A DNA stretch of 58,236 nt from Streptomyces sp. NRRL F-5122 (GCF_001507435.1 NZ_LMWH01000250.1:1-58236); one strand, 5' to 3'; positions 1-8,858 are shown, counted from the first letter of the stretch. Numbers and translations are program-made. The notes: a model not told the origin generated them from the letters alone.

Positions 1-465
1 GAACATCGCGAACACCTCATGGGGAACGCCGAAGCCCTCCGCCATGGTCCGGGCGTACAGCCCCAGCTCCTCACCCTCCACCGGCCGTATGCGCAAGGAC
101 CCGGCGGGCGCCGGCGGCATCCCCGCACCGGGCCGCCTGATCATGAGCGGCGACGTGGTGACCGCGGTCAGCCCAAACCGTGCTGCCACGTCCGTGACGG
201 CCTTCCCGACACGGCCACGAACCTGGATACTCCATGGCAAACCGGTCCCACTCACCTCACCGGCCAACGCCTCGACGACCTCGGGGCTGGGTTCCAGGTT
301 GGGGCTGAGTACGGCGTTCAGGGTGGCGACCGGGGCCCCCGACACAGCCAGCACGGTGCCGTCCGGGTCTCTGTGGAACCGTCCGTTCGTCGCGGTTGCC
401 AGATGGCCGCAGACGGCCGTGTAGGCGACGACGATCGGTCTGAGGGGGTCGTGGAGCGGTGTCAT
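1..465 (-). CDS. GNAT family N-acetyltransferase, N-terminal part (cut by window edge)
   Basis: This is an open leftward frame with no stop before the window edge, giving about 155 residues. It starts MTPLHDPLRPIVVAY, and a GGAG lies 8 bases upstream of the ATG. The first 100 residues match the N-terminal segment seen in actinobacterial GNAT proteins (phrases such as DPDGTVLAVSGAP and LNAVLSPNLEP). The acetyl-CoA binding GNAT core begins near the edge (SLRIRPVEGEELGLYARTMAEG by sense). The acetyl acceptor cannot be inferred. The small rightward ORFs over the same bases have poor composition and are shadows. Confidence 0.72.
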   Translation of the reverse strand, partial: MTPLHDPLRPIVVAYTAVCGHLATATNGRFHRDPDGTVLAVSGAPVATLNAVLSPNLEPSPEVVEALAGEVSGTGLPWSIQVRGRVGKAVTDVAARFGLTAVTTSPLMIRRPGAGMPPAPAGSLRIRPVEGEELGLYARTMAEGFGVPHEVFAMF

Positions 466-998
466 GGTGTCGTCTCCGGGAGGTGCTGGGATCGTCGGGC
501 GATGTGAAGGAGAAGCCCGCCCAGGTTGCGTCGTTGCAGGGTGGGACATGGTCCCGGAGGCAGGCAGAGTACGCAGGGCGGCACCGCCTCCGCGTGGAAT
601 GTAAAGGAGTGCGGGGCGCGGCGTCGCTGCGGCGACCTGCTCCAACCGATCATATCGGGCAGAGGCTCGGATAGAACGCCGGTGCCATGTGGCCTCGAAG
701 GGGGGCGCGATGTGGCGGCCGGACCGGTCGTAGGAGGTGGTCGGATGTGCCTGTCCGGTCGATGGCCACTGATGCGGCGGGCGCCGTCAGCGCCCGGCGA
801 CCGCCGGATGAGCCGTTGCCTGATACCTGTCCGGGCGTGCCGGATGCCGCGGGGTCAGTGCCTGTGTGCTCGCGCACGGCACCGCGACGATGGGCGGCCT
901 CCTGCACCGAGGGGTGCAGGAGGCCGCGTGGCGGGACACCGGACCTGGGGGGAGCATGCACGGTACCGGGTCCACGCCGCTCATTGTGGGAACGAAGC
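466..998. other. Intergenic region upstream of the GNAT gene and downstream of the CIS-linked membrane protein
   Basis: This 533-base stretch lies between the GNAT start (reading left) and the stop of the gene at 999. The only clear element is the perfect hairpin at 894-927, annotated separately. Overlapping ORFs on both strands show no family resemblance and no consistent codon bias. Confidence 0.5.
894..927 (-). terminator. Strong hairpin terminator after the CIS-linked membrane protein
   Basis: A perfect 15-bp stem (left arm 894-908, right arm 913-927, GCGGCCTCCTGCACC pairing with its complement) has a 4-base loop. It lies about 70 bases beyond the stop of the leftward gene at 999. It has no T-tract, which is common for Streptomyces terminators. 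Confidence 0.75.
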
Positions 999-2426
999 TC
1001 AGCGGGTGACGGGCTGTACGAGTTGCCATCGCTGGATGGCGGCGAACGCCGCGTCACAGGGCCGGACCTGCACCTGCACGTCCTTGCCCATGTTGGTGAG
1101 ACAGCCGCCTGTCTGGGCGTTGACGATCGTCACGATGTCCTGGGACACGGGCTGCAGACGCCAACGTTGGAGAAGACCCGCCTGACCCGCTCGTACGGCT
1201 GCTTCACCGCCGGGGATGGTCCTGAGCCGGACCGGCGCCTCACCGTCGAACTGGTCGAGAACGCTGCCGAGCGTATCGCTGGGCGCGAGCGCCTCCGTGC
1301 CGTCCGAGAAGGGGATACGGGCCCAGAACCTGTTCTGCTGCTGCCCTTGAACCTTGTCGTCGTCCGCGAGGATCACGGGAGTTGCGTCGTCCGTGCGGCC
1401 GTCGGGAAGGGCAAGGACCTGTCCGTTCTGGGTGCTGCGGATGGTGACGATGGCGTTGTCGGCCGTGTTCGAGTCCGTGCCCGTCTGGTCCTGCGTGCTG
1501 TTCTGCGAGGGCGCTTCCTGTGGGGCCGGCTGTGACGGGGAAGGCGACGGTGCGGGGGCGGCGGGCGGGGGACTGGGGATCGGCGGTGGGGTCTGAGGGG
1601 GCGGTGGCAGAGCGTTCACCGGTGCAGCCGGCGGCAGCTGCTGGGCTACCGCGTTCGACACCAGGGCCGGCCGTGGGACGAACCAGAGCGCCGCGAACGC
1701 GGCAGCGCCCGCCGCCAGCAGTCCCAGCGTGACCAGCAGCCACTTCGGGAAGAGCGGCAGCCGGATGAATGTGCCGCGCAACTGCGCGGGCGGGAGCGCC
1801 CCCGTCTGCCCGGGCAGACGATCCCGCGCCGGGGTGAGCGTCAGCGTGAACGGATATCGCTCGGGCTGGCCGAGAAACTTCACCCCACCGGGCCGGATCC
1901 TCACCCTGGCGAGACGGGTGCGGCCCTGCGCGACCTCCATGGTCTCCGGAGAGGGGCGGAAGGCCAGCACGTCCTCGTCGTCCTGCCCCGAGATTCCGAC
2001 GGGCAGCGGTGCGTTGCCGAGGTTGTCCACGGCCACGCGTGACCGCGTCGACAGCCGCCCGCGCACCGTCACGGGAACCAGGTCCGCGCGCATCTCCGCG
2101 AACGGGGAGACGGTGACGACTCCCTCGCCCACGTTCGACAGTTCGGGATTCTGCTGCGGTTGGACCAGGATGCCGAACGGCAGGCTTCCTGCGGTCGTTT
2201 CCGGCGCACGAGGTGGGGAGAAGACCACCGACGCCGAGCCCTCGTCACCGGGGTAGAGCCGCAAGGTGTCGGGAGCGATGCGCGCCCATGCGGCAGGGTC
2301 ACCGACGACCGAGAGCCGATACTCCTCGACGGTGTCGCTGTCGTTGCGGAGTCGCACGGTGGTGGTTTCGCTCGAACCGGGATCGACCGCGACGGAGGTC
2401 GGTTCCAGGGAGGTGAAGGTGGTCAC
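999..2426 (-). CDS. CIS-linked membrane protein: Ig-like N-terminal region, one TM helix, proline linker, ricin-like C-terminal domain
   Basis: 475 residues from a GTG start preceded by AAAGG. Residues 1-220 are beta-rich repeats of the kind often annotated 'hydrolytic protein' in Streptomyces (SVAVDPGSS, VEEYRLSVVGDPAAW, LRLYPGDEG). Residues 229-251 form one strong hydrophobic helix after a PLFPK positive edge. Residues 262-305 are a proline/serine linker. Residues 325-475 form an outer domain with two QRW motifs (about 420-422 and 465-467) and a Cys pair, which recalls a ricin-type beta-trefoil. Predicted topology is N-in, C-out. It is divergent from the sheath gene across a 266-base promoter region, so it probably belongs to the same system, perhaps as an envelope anchor. 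An upstream ATG at 2450 is possible but has a weaker ribosome site. Confidence 0.75.
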   Translation of the reverse strand: MTTFTSLEPTSVAVDPGSSETTTVRLRNDSDTVEEYRLSVVGDPAAWARIAPDTLRLYPGDEGSASVVFSPPRAPETTAGSLPFGILVQPQQNPELSNVGEGVVTVSPFAEMRADLVPVTVRGRLSTRSRVAVDNLGNAPLPVGISGQDDEDVLAFRPSPETMEVAQGRTRLARVRIRPGGVKFLGQPERYPFTLTLTPARDRLPGQTGALPPAQLRGTFIRLPLFPKWLLVTLGLLAAGAAAFAALWFVPRPALVSNAVAQQLPPAAPVNALPPPPQTPPPIPSPPPAAPAPSPSPSQPAPQEAPSQNSTQDQTGTDSNTADNAIVTIRSTQNGQVLALPDGRTDDATPVILADDDKVQGQQQNRFWARIPFSDGTEALAPSDTLGSVLDQFDGEAPVRLRTIPGGEAAVRAGQAGLLQRWRLQPVSQDIVTIVNAQTGGCLTNMGKDVQVQVRPCDAAFAAIQRWQLVQPVTR

Positions 2427-2692
2427 ATGACAACCTTTGAGAAGCACCATGAGGTGGGCCAGAGGCATCCGGGCAGGGTCCGATGGCCGTACGGGGGACC
2501 GTATGGTCATGACCGGGCCATGGAGCGGCCTGTACAAGTGGGGACGCACGGGGGGACGGTCGGCACGCATGACCACATGGGCCCGACGCTTTGCCCCAAC
2601 GGCCTGTCGATCGGCCGTTTCGGGGAAGGCCTGCCCACGTCAGGGTGGGGACAGCTCGATCATGTGAAGCTGTCGTACAAGGAGAAGCCGCT
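2427..2692. promoter_or_regulatory. Divergent promoter region of the CIS locus
   Basis: This 266-base region separates the leftward membrane protein from the rightward CIS operon. It contains a perfect 10-base palindrome GGTCATGACC at 2505-2514. It also contains an inverted repeat with 7-base arms AACGGCC and GGCCGTT separated by 8 bases at 2598-2619, about 75 bases before the sheath start. Either could be an operator. No -10/-35 pair is convincing. The role is inferred from position only. Confidence 0.45.
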
Positions 2693-4237
2693 ATGCCCAC
2701 GTACCTCTCCCCTGGCGTCTACGTCGAGGAGGTGGCCAGTGGATCGCGTCCCATCGAGGGAGTTGGCACCTCGGTGGCCGCCTTCGTGGGCCTTGCGCCG
2801 TCGGGGCCGCTGAACGAGGCCGTCCTGGTCACCAACTGGTCGCAGTACACGTCGACCTTCGGGGACTTCACCGAGGACTACGCCCTGGCGCATGCGGTGT
2901 ACGGATACTTCAACAACGGCGGTACGACCGCGTATGTCGTGCGGGTCGGCGGTGGGGCCTCCGACACAGGCGAGCGACCCGCGCTTGCCGCGACGCAGCG
3001 ACAGGCGCCCCTCGGCGCCTTCCGCGTGACGGCTCTCGAGGGGGCGAACCTGGGGGGTGCGCCTGTGGTGGAGGTGTCGGCTCCGGCCGGTGAGGGACCG
3101 GATGACCGGTTCACCCTCACCGTCAAGGACGGCGACAAGGTGCTGGAAACCTTCGACGTCTCCTCGAAGAAGGGCAACCGGAACTACGTCGTCACGCAGA
3201 TCAAGCAGCGGTCCAAGCTGATCGCCGTGGAGGAGACGGCCTCGGCGGCGCAGATCGCCCGTCCCGACAACGGGACGGTCGCCCTGGAGGCCGCACCGTC
3301 CTCGCTGCCGGTGCCCTCGCAGGAGAGCCTCACCAGCGGCCACTTCCTCGGCGACGCCGCCGACCGTACGGGCTTCGGCGGACTGGAGGCGCTGGACGCG
3401 GTCACCATGGTCGCGGTCCCGGATCTGATGGTCGCCTACGAGCGCGGCGCCCTTGATATGGACGCGGTGAAGGCCGTGCAGCTCGGCATGATCGCCCACT
3501 GCGAACTGATGGGTGACCGCATGGCGATCCTGGACCCGCCGCCCGGCATGAACGCCAAGCAGATCCGGGACTGGCGTCAGGACACCGCGGGCTACGACTC
3601 CTCGCACGCCGCCCTGTACTACCCCTGGGTCAAGGTCCTCGACCCCTCCAGTGGCCGGCAGCGCCTGGTCCCGCCCAGCGGTCACATGGCGGGCATCTGG
3701 TCCCGCAACGACTTCGAGCGCGGGGTGCACAAGGCGCCCGCGAACGAGATCGTCCGCGGTGCCGTCGACCTGGGCCTGCAGATCACCCGTGGGGAACAGG
3801 ACCTGCTCAACCCCATCGGCGTCAACTGCATCCGCGCCTTCCCCGGCCGGGGCATCCGGGTGTGGGGGGCGCGTACGGCCGCCTCGGACCCGGCCTGGCG
3901 CTACCTGAACGTGCGCCGGTACTTCAACTACCTGGAGGAGTCGATCCTCGCCGGCACGCAGTGGGTGGTGTTCGAGCCCAACGACGAGGCCCTGTGGGCG
4001 CGGATCCGGCGCAACGTCTCGGCGTTCCTCGTGAACGAGTGGCGTGCGGGGGCGCTCTTCGGCTCCCGCCCCGAGGAGGCGTTCTACGTCAAGTGCGACG
4101 CCGAGACGAACTCGCCGGAGTCGGTTGAGGCCGGCCGCGTGGTGTGCGAGGTCGGCATCGCTCCCGTCAAGCCCGCCGAGTTCGTCGTCTTCCGCCTGGC
4201 GCAGTTCTCCGACGGGACCGGCGAACTCGCCGAGTAG
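2693..4237 (+). CDS. CIS contractile sheath protein (phage tail sheath family)
   Basis: 514 residues starting MPTYLSPGVYVEEVASG, which is the canonical N-terminus of phage-type sheath proteins. AAGGAG lies 8 bases upstream of the ATG. The C-terminal third carries the conserved sheath signature: GIRVWGARTAA, YLNVRRYFNYLEESI, WVVFEPND and FLVNEWRAGAL. In this family the sheath polymerises around the inner tube and contracts to drive the spike. There is only one sheath gene, whereas some eCIS encode two or three. It is first in the rightward operon, and a hairpin separates it from the tube gene. Confidence 0.95.
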   Translation: MPTYLSPGVYVEEVASGSRPIEGVGTSVAAFVGLAPSGPLNEAVLVTNWSQYTSTFGDFTEDYALAHAVYGYFNNGGTTAYVVRVGGGASDTGERPALAATQRQAPLGAFRVTALEGANLGGAPVVEVSAPAGEGPDDRFTLTVKDGDKVLETFDVSSKKGNRNYVVTQIKQRSKLIAVEETASAAQIARPDNGTVALEAAPSSLPVPSQESLTSGHFLGDAADRTGFGGLEALDAVTMVAVPDLMVAYERGALDMDAVKAVQLGMIAHCELMGDRMAILDPPPGMNAKQIRDWRQDTAGYDSSHAALYYPWVKVLDPSSGRQRLVPPSGHMAGIWSRNDFERGVHKAPANEIVRGAVDLGLQITRGEQDLLNPIGVNCIRAFPGRGIRVWGARTAASDPAWRYLNVRRYFNYLEESILAGTQWVVFEPNDEALWARIRRNVSAFLVNEWRAGALFGSRPEEAFYVKCDAETNSPESVEAGRVVCEVGIAPVKPAEFVVFRLAQFSDGTGELAE

Positions 4238-4251
4238 CACCTCCGGTGCCG

Positions 4252-4287
4252 TGTGTGCCGGCCTCGATTGCCAGGCCGGCGCACACA
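4252..4287 (+). terminator. Hairpin between sheath and tube genes (attenuator or mRNA-stability element)
   Basis: TGTGTGCCGGCCT (4252-4264) pairs with AGGCCGGC-GCACACA (4273-4287) with a single bulge and an 8-base loop. It lies in the only sizeable gap (114 bases) of the operon front. It could partly terminate sheath transcripts or protect their 3' ends, setting the ratio of sheath and tube to the later low-copy baseplate genes. Confidence 0.5.
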
Positions 4288-4351
4288 TAGTGCACAGGCA
4301 CGGATCATTTTCCATTTGTTCGGTTGATTCCAGAAAGAGAAACGAACGATC

Positions 4352-4795
4352 ATGTCTCTCCAGCCTGGTGATGCGCTCGCCTCACACAATTTCGGCCTGC
4401 AGATCGACGGTGTGATGGTCGAGTACCTCCAGGAGGTCAGCGGCCTCTCCGTCGAACAGGACGTCATCGAGTACCAGCAGGTCTCGGCGGACGGAAAGCC
4501 CGTCATCAAGAAGATGCCCGGTGTGCGCAAGGCCGGTGAATGCACGGTCACCCGAGGGATGACCGAGTCCAGCGCGTTCACCACATGGATCAACGATTCC
4601 ATAGCCGGGAACATGGGCGCCGCCCGCAAGAACGCCACCATCATGATGATGGACTACCAGAACAACCCGGTGAAGCGGTACAACATGCGCAACGCCTGGT
4701 GCAGCAAGGTGGAGACCAGCGGAGTCAAGGCCGGCGACACGTCGGCGCTGACCGAGCAGGTGACCATCACCTTCGAAGAGCTGGTCATCGAGTGA
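4352..4795 (+). CDS. CIS inner tube protein (gp19-like phage tail protein)
   Basis: 147 residues beginning MSLQPGDALASHNFGLQIDG, with typical tube-protein features: VEYLQEVSGLSVE, a VTRGMTESSAFTTWI segment and an ITFEELVIE C-terminus. Members of this family stack as hexameric rings inside the sheath and form the conduit for cargo. Its stop overlaps the GTG start of the next gene by four bases, which suggests translational coupling. A second, divergent tube-type protein is encoded at 8908. Confidence 0.93.
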   Translation: MSLQPGDALASHNFGLQIDGVMVEYLQEVSGLSVEQDVIEYQQVSADGKPVIKKMPGVRKAGECTVTRGMTESSAFTTWINDSIAGNMGAARKNATIMMMDYQNNPVKRYNMRNAWCSKVETSGVKAGDTSALTEQVTITFEELVIE

Positions 4796-5259
4796 TCAGG
4801 CGCACCGCCGCTCGTGCGGGGGCCGAGTCGGCAACGGCAGCGCCGGATCCCGAGCCGGTCAAGCCGTCACCGCCCGCCTCGGCCCCGGCGCCCCTTCGGA
4901 CGGAGTTCGCGTTCGAACTTCCCCGTGGATACGTCGACGAATCGGGTGCCGTCCACCGATCGGGAACGATGCGGCTTTCCACGGCACGCGATGAACTGGT
5001 CCCTCTCCGGGATGTGCGCGTCCAGGAGAACCCGGCGTATCTCTCGGTCGTCCTGCTCGGCAGGGTCATCACCCGCCTCGGCACGCTCCCGTCCGTGCAC
5101 GACGGGATCGTGGAGAACATGTTCGCCTCGGATCTGGCCTTTCTGCAGGATTTCTACCGCCAGATCAATGCGGAGGGGCATACCCGGGCGGCGGTGTCCT
5201 GCCCCCATTGCACCGAGTCCTTCGAAGTGGACCTGGCCTGGAGCCGCCTGGGGGAATAG
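4792..5259 (+). CDS. CIS assembly protein resembling T4-type baseplate hub assembly chaperones, with CPHC motif
   Basis: 155 residues from a GTG that overlaps the tube stop (GTGA). The first 35 residues are a Pro/Ala-rich tail. The body contains an EFAFELPRGYVDESGAVHR region that often follows the tube gene in this type of CIS locus. The C-terminus has a CPHC pair (SCPHCTESFEV), a likely half zinc site. By position and content it matches proteins annotated as 'T4 family baseplate hub assembly chaperone'. That assignment is from memory, and the biochemical role is inferred. Confidence 0.7.
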   Translation: MIRRTAARAGAESATAAPDPEPVKPSPPASAPAPLRTEFAFELPRGYVDESGAVHRSGTMRLSTARDELVPLRDVRVQENPAYLSVVLLGRVITRLGTLPSVHDGIVENMFASDLAFLQDFYRQINAEGHTRAAVSCPHCTESFEVDLAWSRLGE

Positions 5260-5411
5260 CGACGTACGCGATCGACCGTCTGCACGACGAGGTCGCGTAC
5301 CTCGCCTTCCATCTGCATTGGGGGTTCGAGGAGTTGTTGGACCTGGAGCACGCGGATCGCCGTCTCTATGTGAAGCGGACCGCAGCATTGGTGAGCCGCG
5401 CGGAGGAGTGA
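5208..5411 (+). CDS. DUF6760-like small CIS protein, start uncertain
   Basis: The conserved part is about 50 residues from 5262: YAIDRLHDEVAYLAFHLHW, then EELLDLEHADRRLYV. This fits the short DUF6760 family found between the tube-assembly and core proteins of such loci. The first ATG in frame (5208) overlaps the upstream gene by 52 bases. No ATG, GTG or TTG lies near the conserved start. Only CTG 5238 or ATA 5256 is available, the latter just after a GGGGGA. The true start is therefore unclear and may rely on coupling to the upstream stop at 5259. Confidence 0.7.
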   Translation: MHRVLRSGPGLEPPGGIATYAIDRLHDEVAYLAFHLHWGFEELLDLEHADRRLYVKRTAALVSRAEE

Positions 5412-5417
5412 GTTGAG

Positions 5418-8400
5418 TTGAGCGGTTTCCTGGCAGGGATCTGGGGCCGGGTGTTCGCAACCGTGCCGGGCACCGAGGCTCACGACAGCCGTCTTCCGGA
5501 GACGCCCGCTGTACGTCCGGCCGACCGGCCGAACCTACAGCGGGCAACCGGCGGTCAGTGGCAGTCGGCTGCGCCGGTCCAACGAGTACTCGACGGCGTG
5601 TCTCCCGTCGTGGTGTCGCACGACCTCGCGGCGCATCTCGCGACCCACGGGAACCCCGCCTTGACCGGGGGAGAACCTGCGCCGGGGAGGGGGATGCCGG
5701 TTCTGGACCAGAGCATGCACGTGCCTGACGACCGCACCCACAGCGCCTGGCGGCGGACGGAGACAACTGCACCTACGGCTGCGCGACCGGGCGTACGGAC
5801 AGGCGACGGAGGATCGGGCTTTCCGGCGGGCGGCGCTGTCGGCAGTCCCGCACCCGTGGAGGTTGCGCTGCCGGGGCCCACGGTGCCACGGCCGACTCCA
5901 TCGACGGGCACTTCGGCCCCTCCTTCGCACACCCGGGCGGTTCCGGCCCAGGGCGTGTCCGAGCCGCGCAAGGGGTCGGTACAGCGCGTGACACGGGCGA
6001 CGGCCGTACGTTCCGCACGATCTCCGTTCCTCTCGGCCCCGCCGGTCCCCGCCGGCCGACGGCTGACGGCCGTGGTCGCCGGGGCGGAGGACCGTTCCCC
6101 GCGCGTCGGTCCGGTGCCCACAGATCCAGCTCATGCAGTCCTTGAGCCATCACCTCCCCGGACCAGGGGCACCGTCGGGTCCACGTCGGCAGCCGACCCA
6201 TCCGCATCCCCGGAACGTCCCGTCCCGTCCGCGCCCGTGACTGACACTCCCGTGTCCACACCCCCTGTGACGCCGCCTGGGCGCGACGTGGCTCGCGTCC
6301 CGCACGCTCCGGCTTCTGCCGTTGTGCAGCGAAGGGCGTCGCAGGGCGACGTCCCGGAAACCCGGACCGGGCACGCCGTGCAGACCGCGCTCACCACGCA
6401 CACCGAGCAGGCGCCGCCGACCGTGCACGCAGCGCCGACCGCGCACACGGATTTGCCGGCCCGCAGCCGTGGCAGCCGAGACGCAGGCGACGAGGATGCC
6501 GGAGCAGGCGAACTTCCCCCGACCACACAGCCGGTGCACACGCAGGCCACCGGCAGCGACGCCGTTGCACCGATGACGGCACAGACGGTCCTACCCCACA
6601 CCGCGGCGCAGCGCTCGGCGAACGGGGACGCACGCATGCCAAGCAAGCCCTCGGTCCCAGGCCGGCGGGCCACCGTTGCGCATCCGACGGCACCAGGCGC
6701 GGCCCCAAGTACGTTGAACACCCCTACTCGTGGGGCCGGTTCCCCACAGTCCGGCCTCGGTCTCGGCGCCCCGCTTCGGCAGCAGCAGGAAGTAACCCCG
6801 GCTCAGTCCGCAGGCCCTGTGCAGCGAACGCCCGCACCGGGCACCCAGGTTGGGCAGACCCCCCGGTCCGTGACGCCCGGAGGGGCGCATCACCTCGGCC
6901 TCGGTGCGCCGCTGCGGTCGCGGCCCTCAACCTCCGGTGCCTCCGCGCGGCCGGATGGCCAGGACGCGGATCCTGTTGTCCCCGCGTCCGCGTCCGGGCC
7001 GACGGTTCAACGTTCTGCGTTGCACCTCCCGGATGAGCCGGCCACCATCCCCCGTCCGGCCCGGACGACAGGCGCGGAGCTCTCCGTAGCGGCGCCTGTC
7101 CTGCCGGCGCCCACTGACAAACCGGCTGCCCCCCTCCACGCGTCGACGCCGGCTTCGGCGAACCGGACGGTCAGGAGACCGGCGGCGGACACACGAGCCA
7201 CGGCTCCCGCAACAACATCGTCGGAGACACCGCACGCCAAGCCGTCTCACCCGGCTCCTGCCGGCCCCGGTGCGGCACAGGCCCTACGCCCGGCATCGCC
7301 GCATACGGTGGAGTCGGCGCTCACGCCTGCCGAGCGGACCGCGCACGATCGGGAGCAAGGCGCCGTCATTCAGCGCCGACTGCCCTCCGGCGCGAGGGAG
7401 TTCGGACGGAACCACGTCGCTGTGCCGGGGCGGGAGGATGCCTCCGCTTCCGCCATGCCGGGGGAGGCCCGCGCCCTCGCGCCGAGCAGCGAGTCGTTCG
7501 GTACGCGCCTGGAGCGCAGTACCTCCGCCGAGGCGATGTCGGCGGACCGGTCCCCGGCCCCCGGCGCCGCACCGGGCGTAGCCGCCGCAGGGCCGCCTCA
7601 GCCCGGTCGCACCGAACGCGTCGGCCCGGAGGCGTCAGGCAGCGGCAGCCACGTGCTGCCCGCCGCTTCGGGTGACCCCGGCGCGGGCCGCACGACCACC
7701 TCACCTGCGGTCGCTCGCACCACGGCTTCCTCCTCTGCGGCACCCACCACGGGTCATGTACAGGGGAGTCCCGCCGCAGCCTCCGGGCGAACCTCGCCCG
7801 CACAACCCACCGCATCCCTCGCCTCCGTGCAGAGGCGCGGCCCGCTGCATCGCGCCGGGCGGCCCACACCGCAGACCCTCCGTCCTGTCGCAGCCGCGGC
7901 CATGCCACGAGTGCTCACCGTCCCGGTGCAGCGCTCCCACGCCGGGACACCGAGCCCGCAGGCGATCTCGCGGTCGACTGCCGCGCCGGAGAACGCGGTC
8001 GGCCCGGGTTTGTCCGGCGCTGCGGGTCTCCGCCTCGGGCAGGGCCAAAGCCGGGGTATGGACCCGACTGTCGGGCGCCCGGTACACCCGGTTCCCCTGC
8101 CGCTGGTCCGTCCGCGTACGGTCACCGTGGCGTCCGAGCGCGTCGCCACATCCTCTCCACCGCTGGTCGTCCAGCCATTTCGCGGCCAGGCGCCGCGCCC
8201 TGCACCTGCCGTGGGCCTCGGTGGCCCCGCGACACCGGAGCGCTCCCGCGCCAACGCCCTTGCTCCGGCGCGCGGCCCGCTGCCGCCCGCTCCGACGACG
8301 ACCAGCGCAGGCACAACCGCTGCCGCGCCCCCGTTGCCGTACCGCGGACAGCTGGCGCCGGTGCGCACTCCCGCAACTTCTCGGCAGGACCGCGCGCCGC

Positions 8401-8858
8401 ATCGACCGTCACCGGCCCCCGCCACCCCCTCCCGCACGCCCCGTTCAGTAGCGGCCCCCTCCGCTCCTGCCACCGTCCAACGGGCCGGCCAACCATCGCG
8501 GGCAGCAACGCCGATCGCCCCGTCCGCGGGACGAGCCACCTCGAGCGCGCTCCCGGTCGCGCCCGGGACCGCGCAGACGCCGGGACCGCTGCCTCCAGCG
8601 CCATCGGACCGTTCCCTTACCGTGCAGCGTCAAGGGCAGGGGCAGGCATCCTCCGCTCAGCGCAGCCTTTCGGCCCCCGGCCCGGGCGCCTCGACGGCTG
8701 CGGGCGCCCCGGGCGGCTCGGGGCCCGTGCTCCACGCACTGCCCCCCGAGTCGCTGGACGCACTCGCCCGCTCCCTTCTCGAGCCCCTGTCCCGCCTCCT
8801 GCGTTCCGAACTACGCGGTGACCGCGAGCGCATCGGCCGCCTCCGCGACACGCCCTGA
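5418..8858 (+). CDS. Giant Pro/Ala/Ser/Thr-rich CIS protein with recurrent VQR motifs
   Basis: 1146 residues, almost entirely low complexity and probably disordered, from a TTG start behind GGAGGAG. A short motif recurs at least a dozen times: LQRATGG, PVQRVLD, SVQRVTR, VVQRRAS, PVQRTPA, TVQRSAL, VIQRRLP, SVQRRGP, PVQRSHA, TVQRAGQ, TVQRQGQ. A GLGLGAPLR phrase also occurs twice in related form. The only compact part is the last 45 residues, an amphipathic helix (ESLDALARSLLEPLSRLLRSE). There is no HExxH, so it is not a DUF4157 peptidase-like protein. It sits between tube-type genes, where other CIS encode core or tape-measure proteins. A length-determining, scaffolding or cargo-holding role is possible but unproven. 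Confidence 0.8.
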   Translation: MSGFLAGIWGRVFATVPGTEAHDSRLPETPAVRPADRPNLQRATGGQWQSAAPVQRVLDGVSPVVVSHDLAAHLATHGNPALTGGEPAPGRGMPVLDQSMHVPDDRTHSAWRRTETTAPTAARPGVRTGDGGSGFPAGGAVGSPAPVEVALPGPTVPRPTPSTGTSAPPSHTRAVPAQGVSEPRKGSVQRVTRATAVRSARSPFLSAPPVPAGRRLTAVVAGAEDRSPRVGPVPTDPAHAVLEPSPPRTRGTVGSTSAADPSASPERPVPSAPVTDTPVSTPPVTPPGRDVARVPHAPASAVVQRRASQGDVPETRTGHAVQTALTTHTEQAPPTVHAAPTAHTDLPARSRGSRDAGDEDAGAGELPPTTQPVHTQATGSDAVAPMTAQTVLPHTAAQRSANGDARMPSKPSVPGRRATVAHPTAPGAAPSTLNTPTRGAGSPQSGLGLGAPLRQQQEVTPAQSAGPVQRTPAPGTQVGQTPRSVTPGGAHHLGLGAPLRSRPSTSGASARPDGQDADPVVPASASGPTVQRSALHLPDEPATIPRPARTTGAELSVAAPVLPAPTDKPAAPLHASTPASANRTVRRPAADTRATAPATTSSETPHAKPSHPAPAGPGAAQALRPASPHTVESALTPAERTAHDREQGAVIQRRLPSGAREFGRNHVAVPGREDASASAMPGEARALAPSSESFGTRLERSTSAEAMSADRSPAPGAAPGVAAAGPPQPGRTERVGPEASGSGSHVLPAASGDPGAGRTTTSPAVARTTASSSAAPTTGHVQGSPAAASGRTSPAQPTASLASVQRRGPLHRAGRPTPQTLRPVAAAAMPRVLTVPVQRSHAGTPSPQAISRSTAAPENAVGPGLSGAAGLRLGQGQSRGMDPTVGRPVHPVPLPLVRPRTVTVASERVATSSPPLVVQPFRGQAPRPAPAVGLGGPATPERSRANALAPARGPLPPAPTTTSAGTTAAAPPLPYRGQLAPVRTPATSRQDRAPHRPSPAPATPSRTPRSVAAPSAPATVQRAGQPSRAATPIAPSAGRATSSALPVAPGTAQTPGPLPPAPSDRSLTVQRQGQGQASSAQRSLSAPGPGASTAAGAPGGSGPVLHALPPESLDALARSLLEPLSRLLRSELRGDRERIGRLRDTP

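Noticed and set aside
2660..4315. 551-residue leftward ORF opposite the sheath gene
   Set aside because: Shadow of GC-rich coding DNA; the sheath signature is on the plus strand.
5418..8858. DUF4157 (eCIS-core, HExxH) identity for the giant CIS protein
   Set aside because: No HExxH or equivalent was found; only the short QR motifs are shared.
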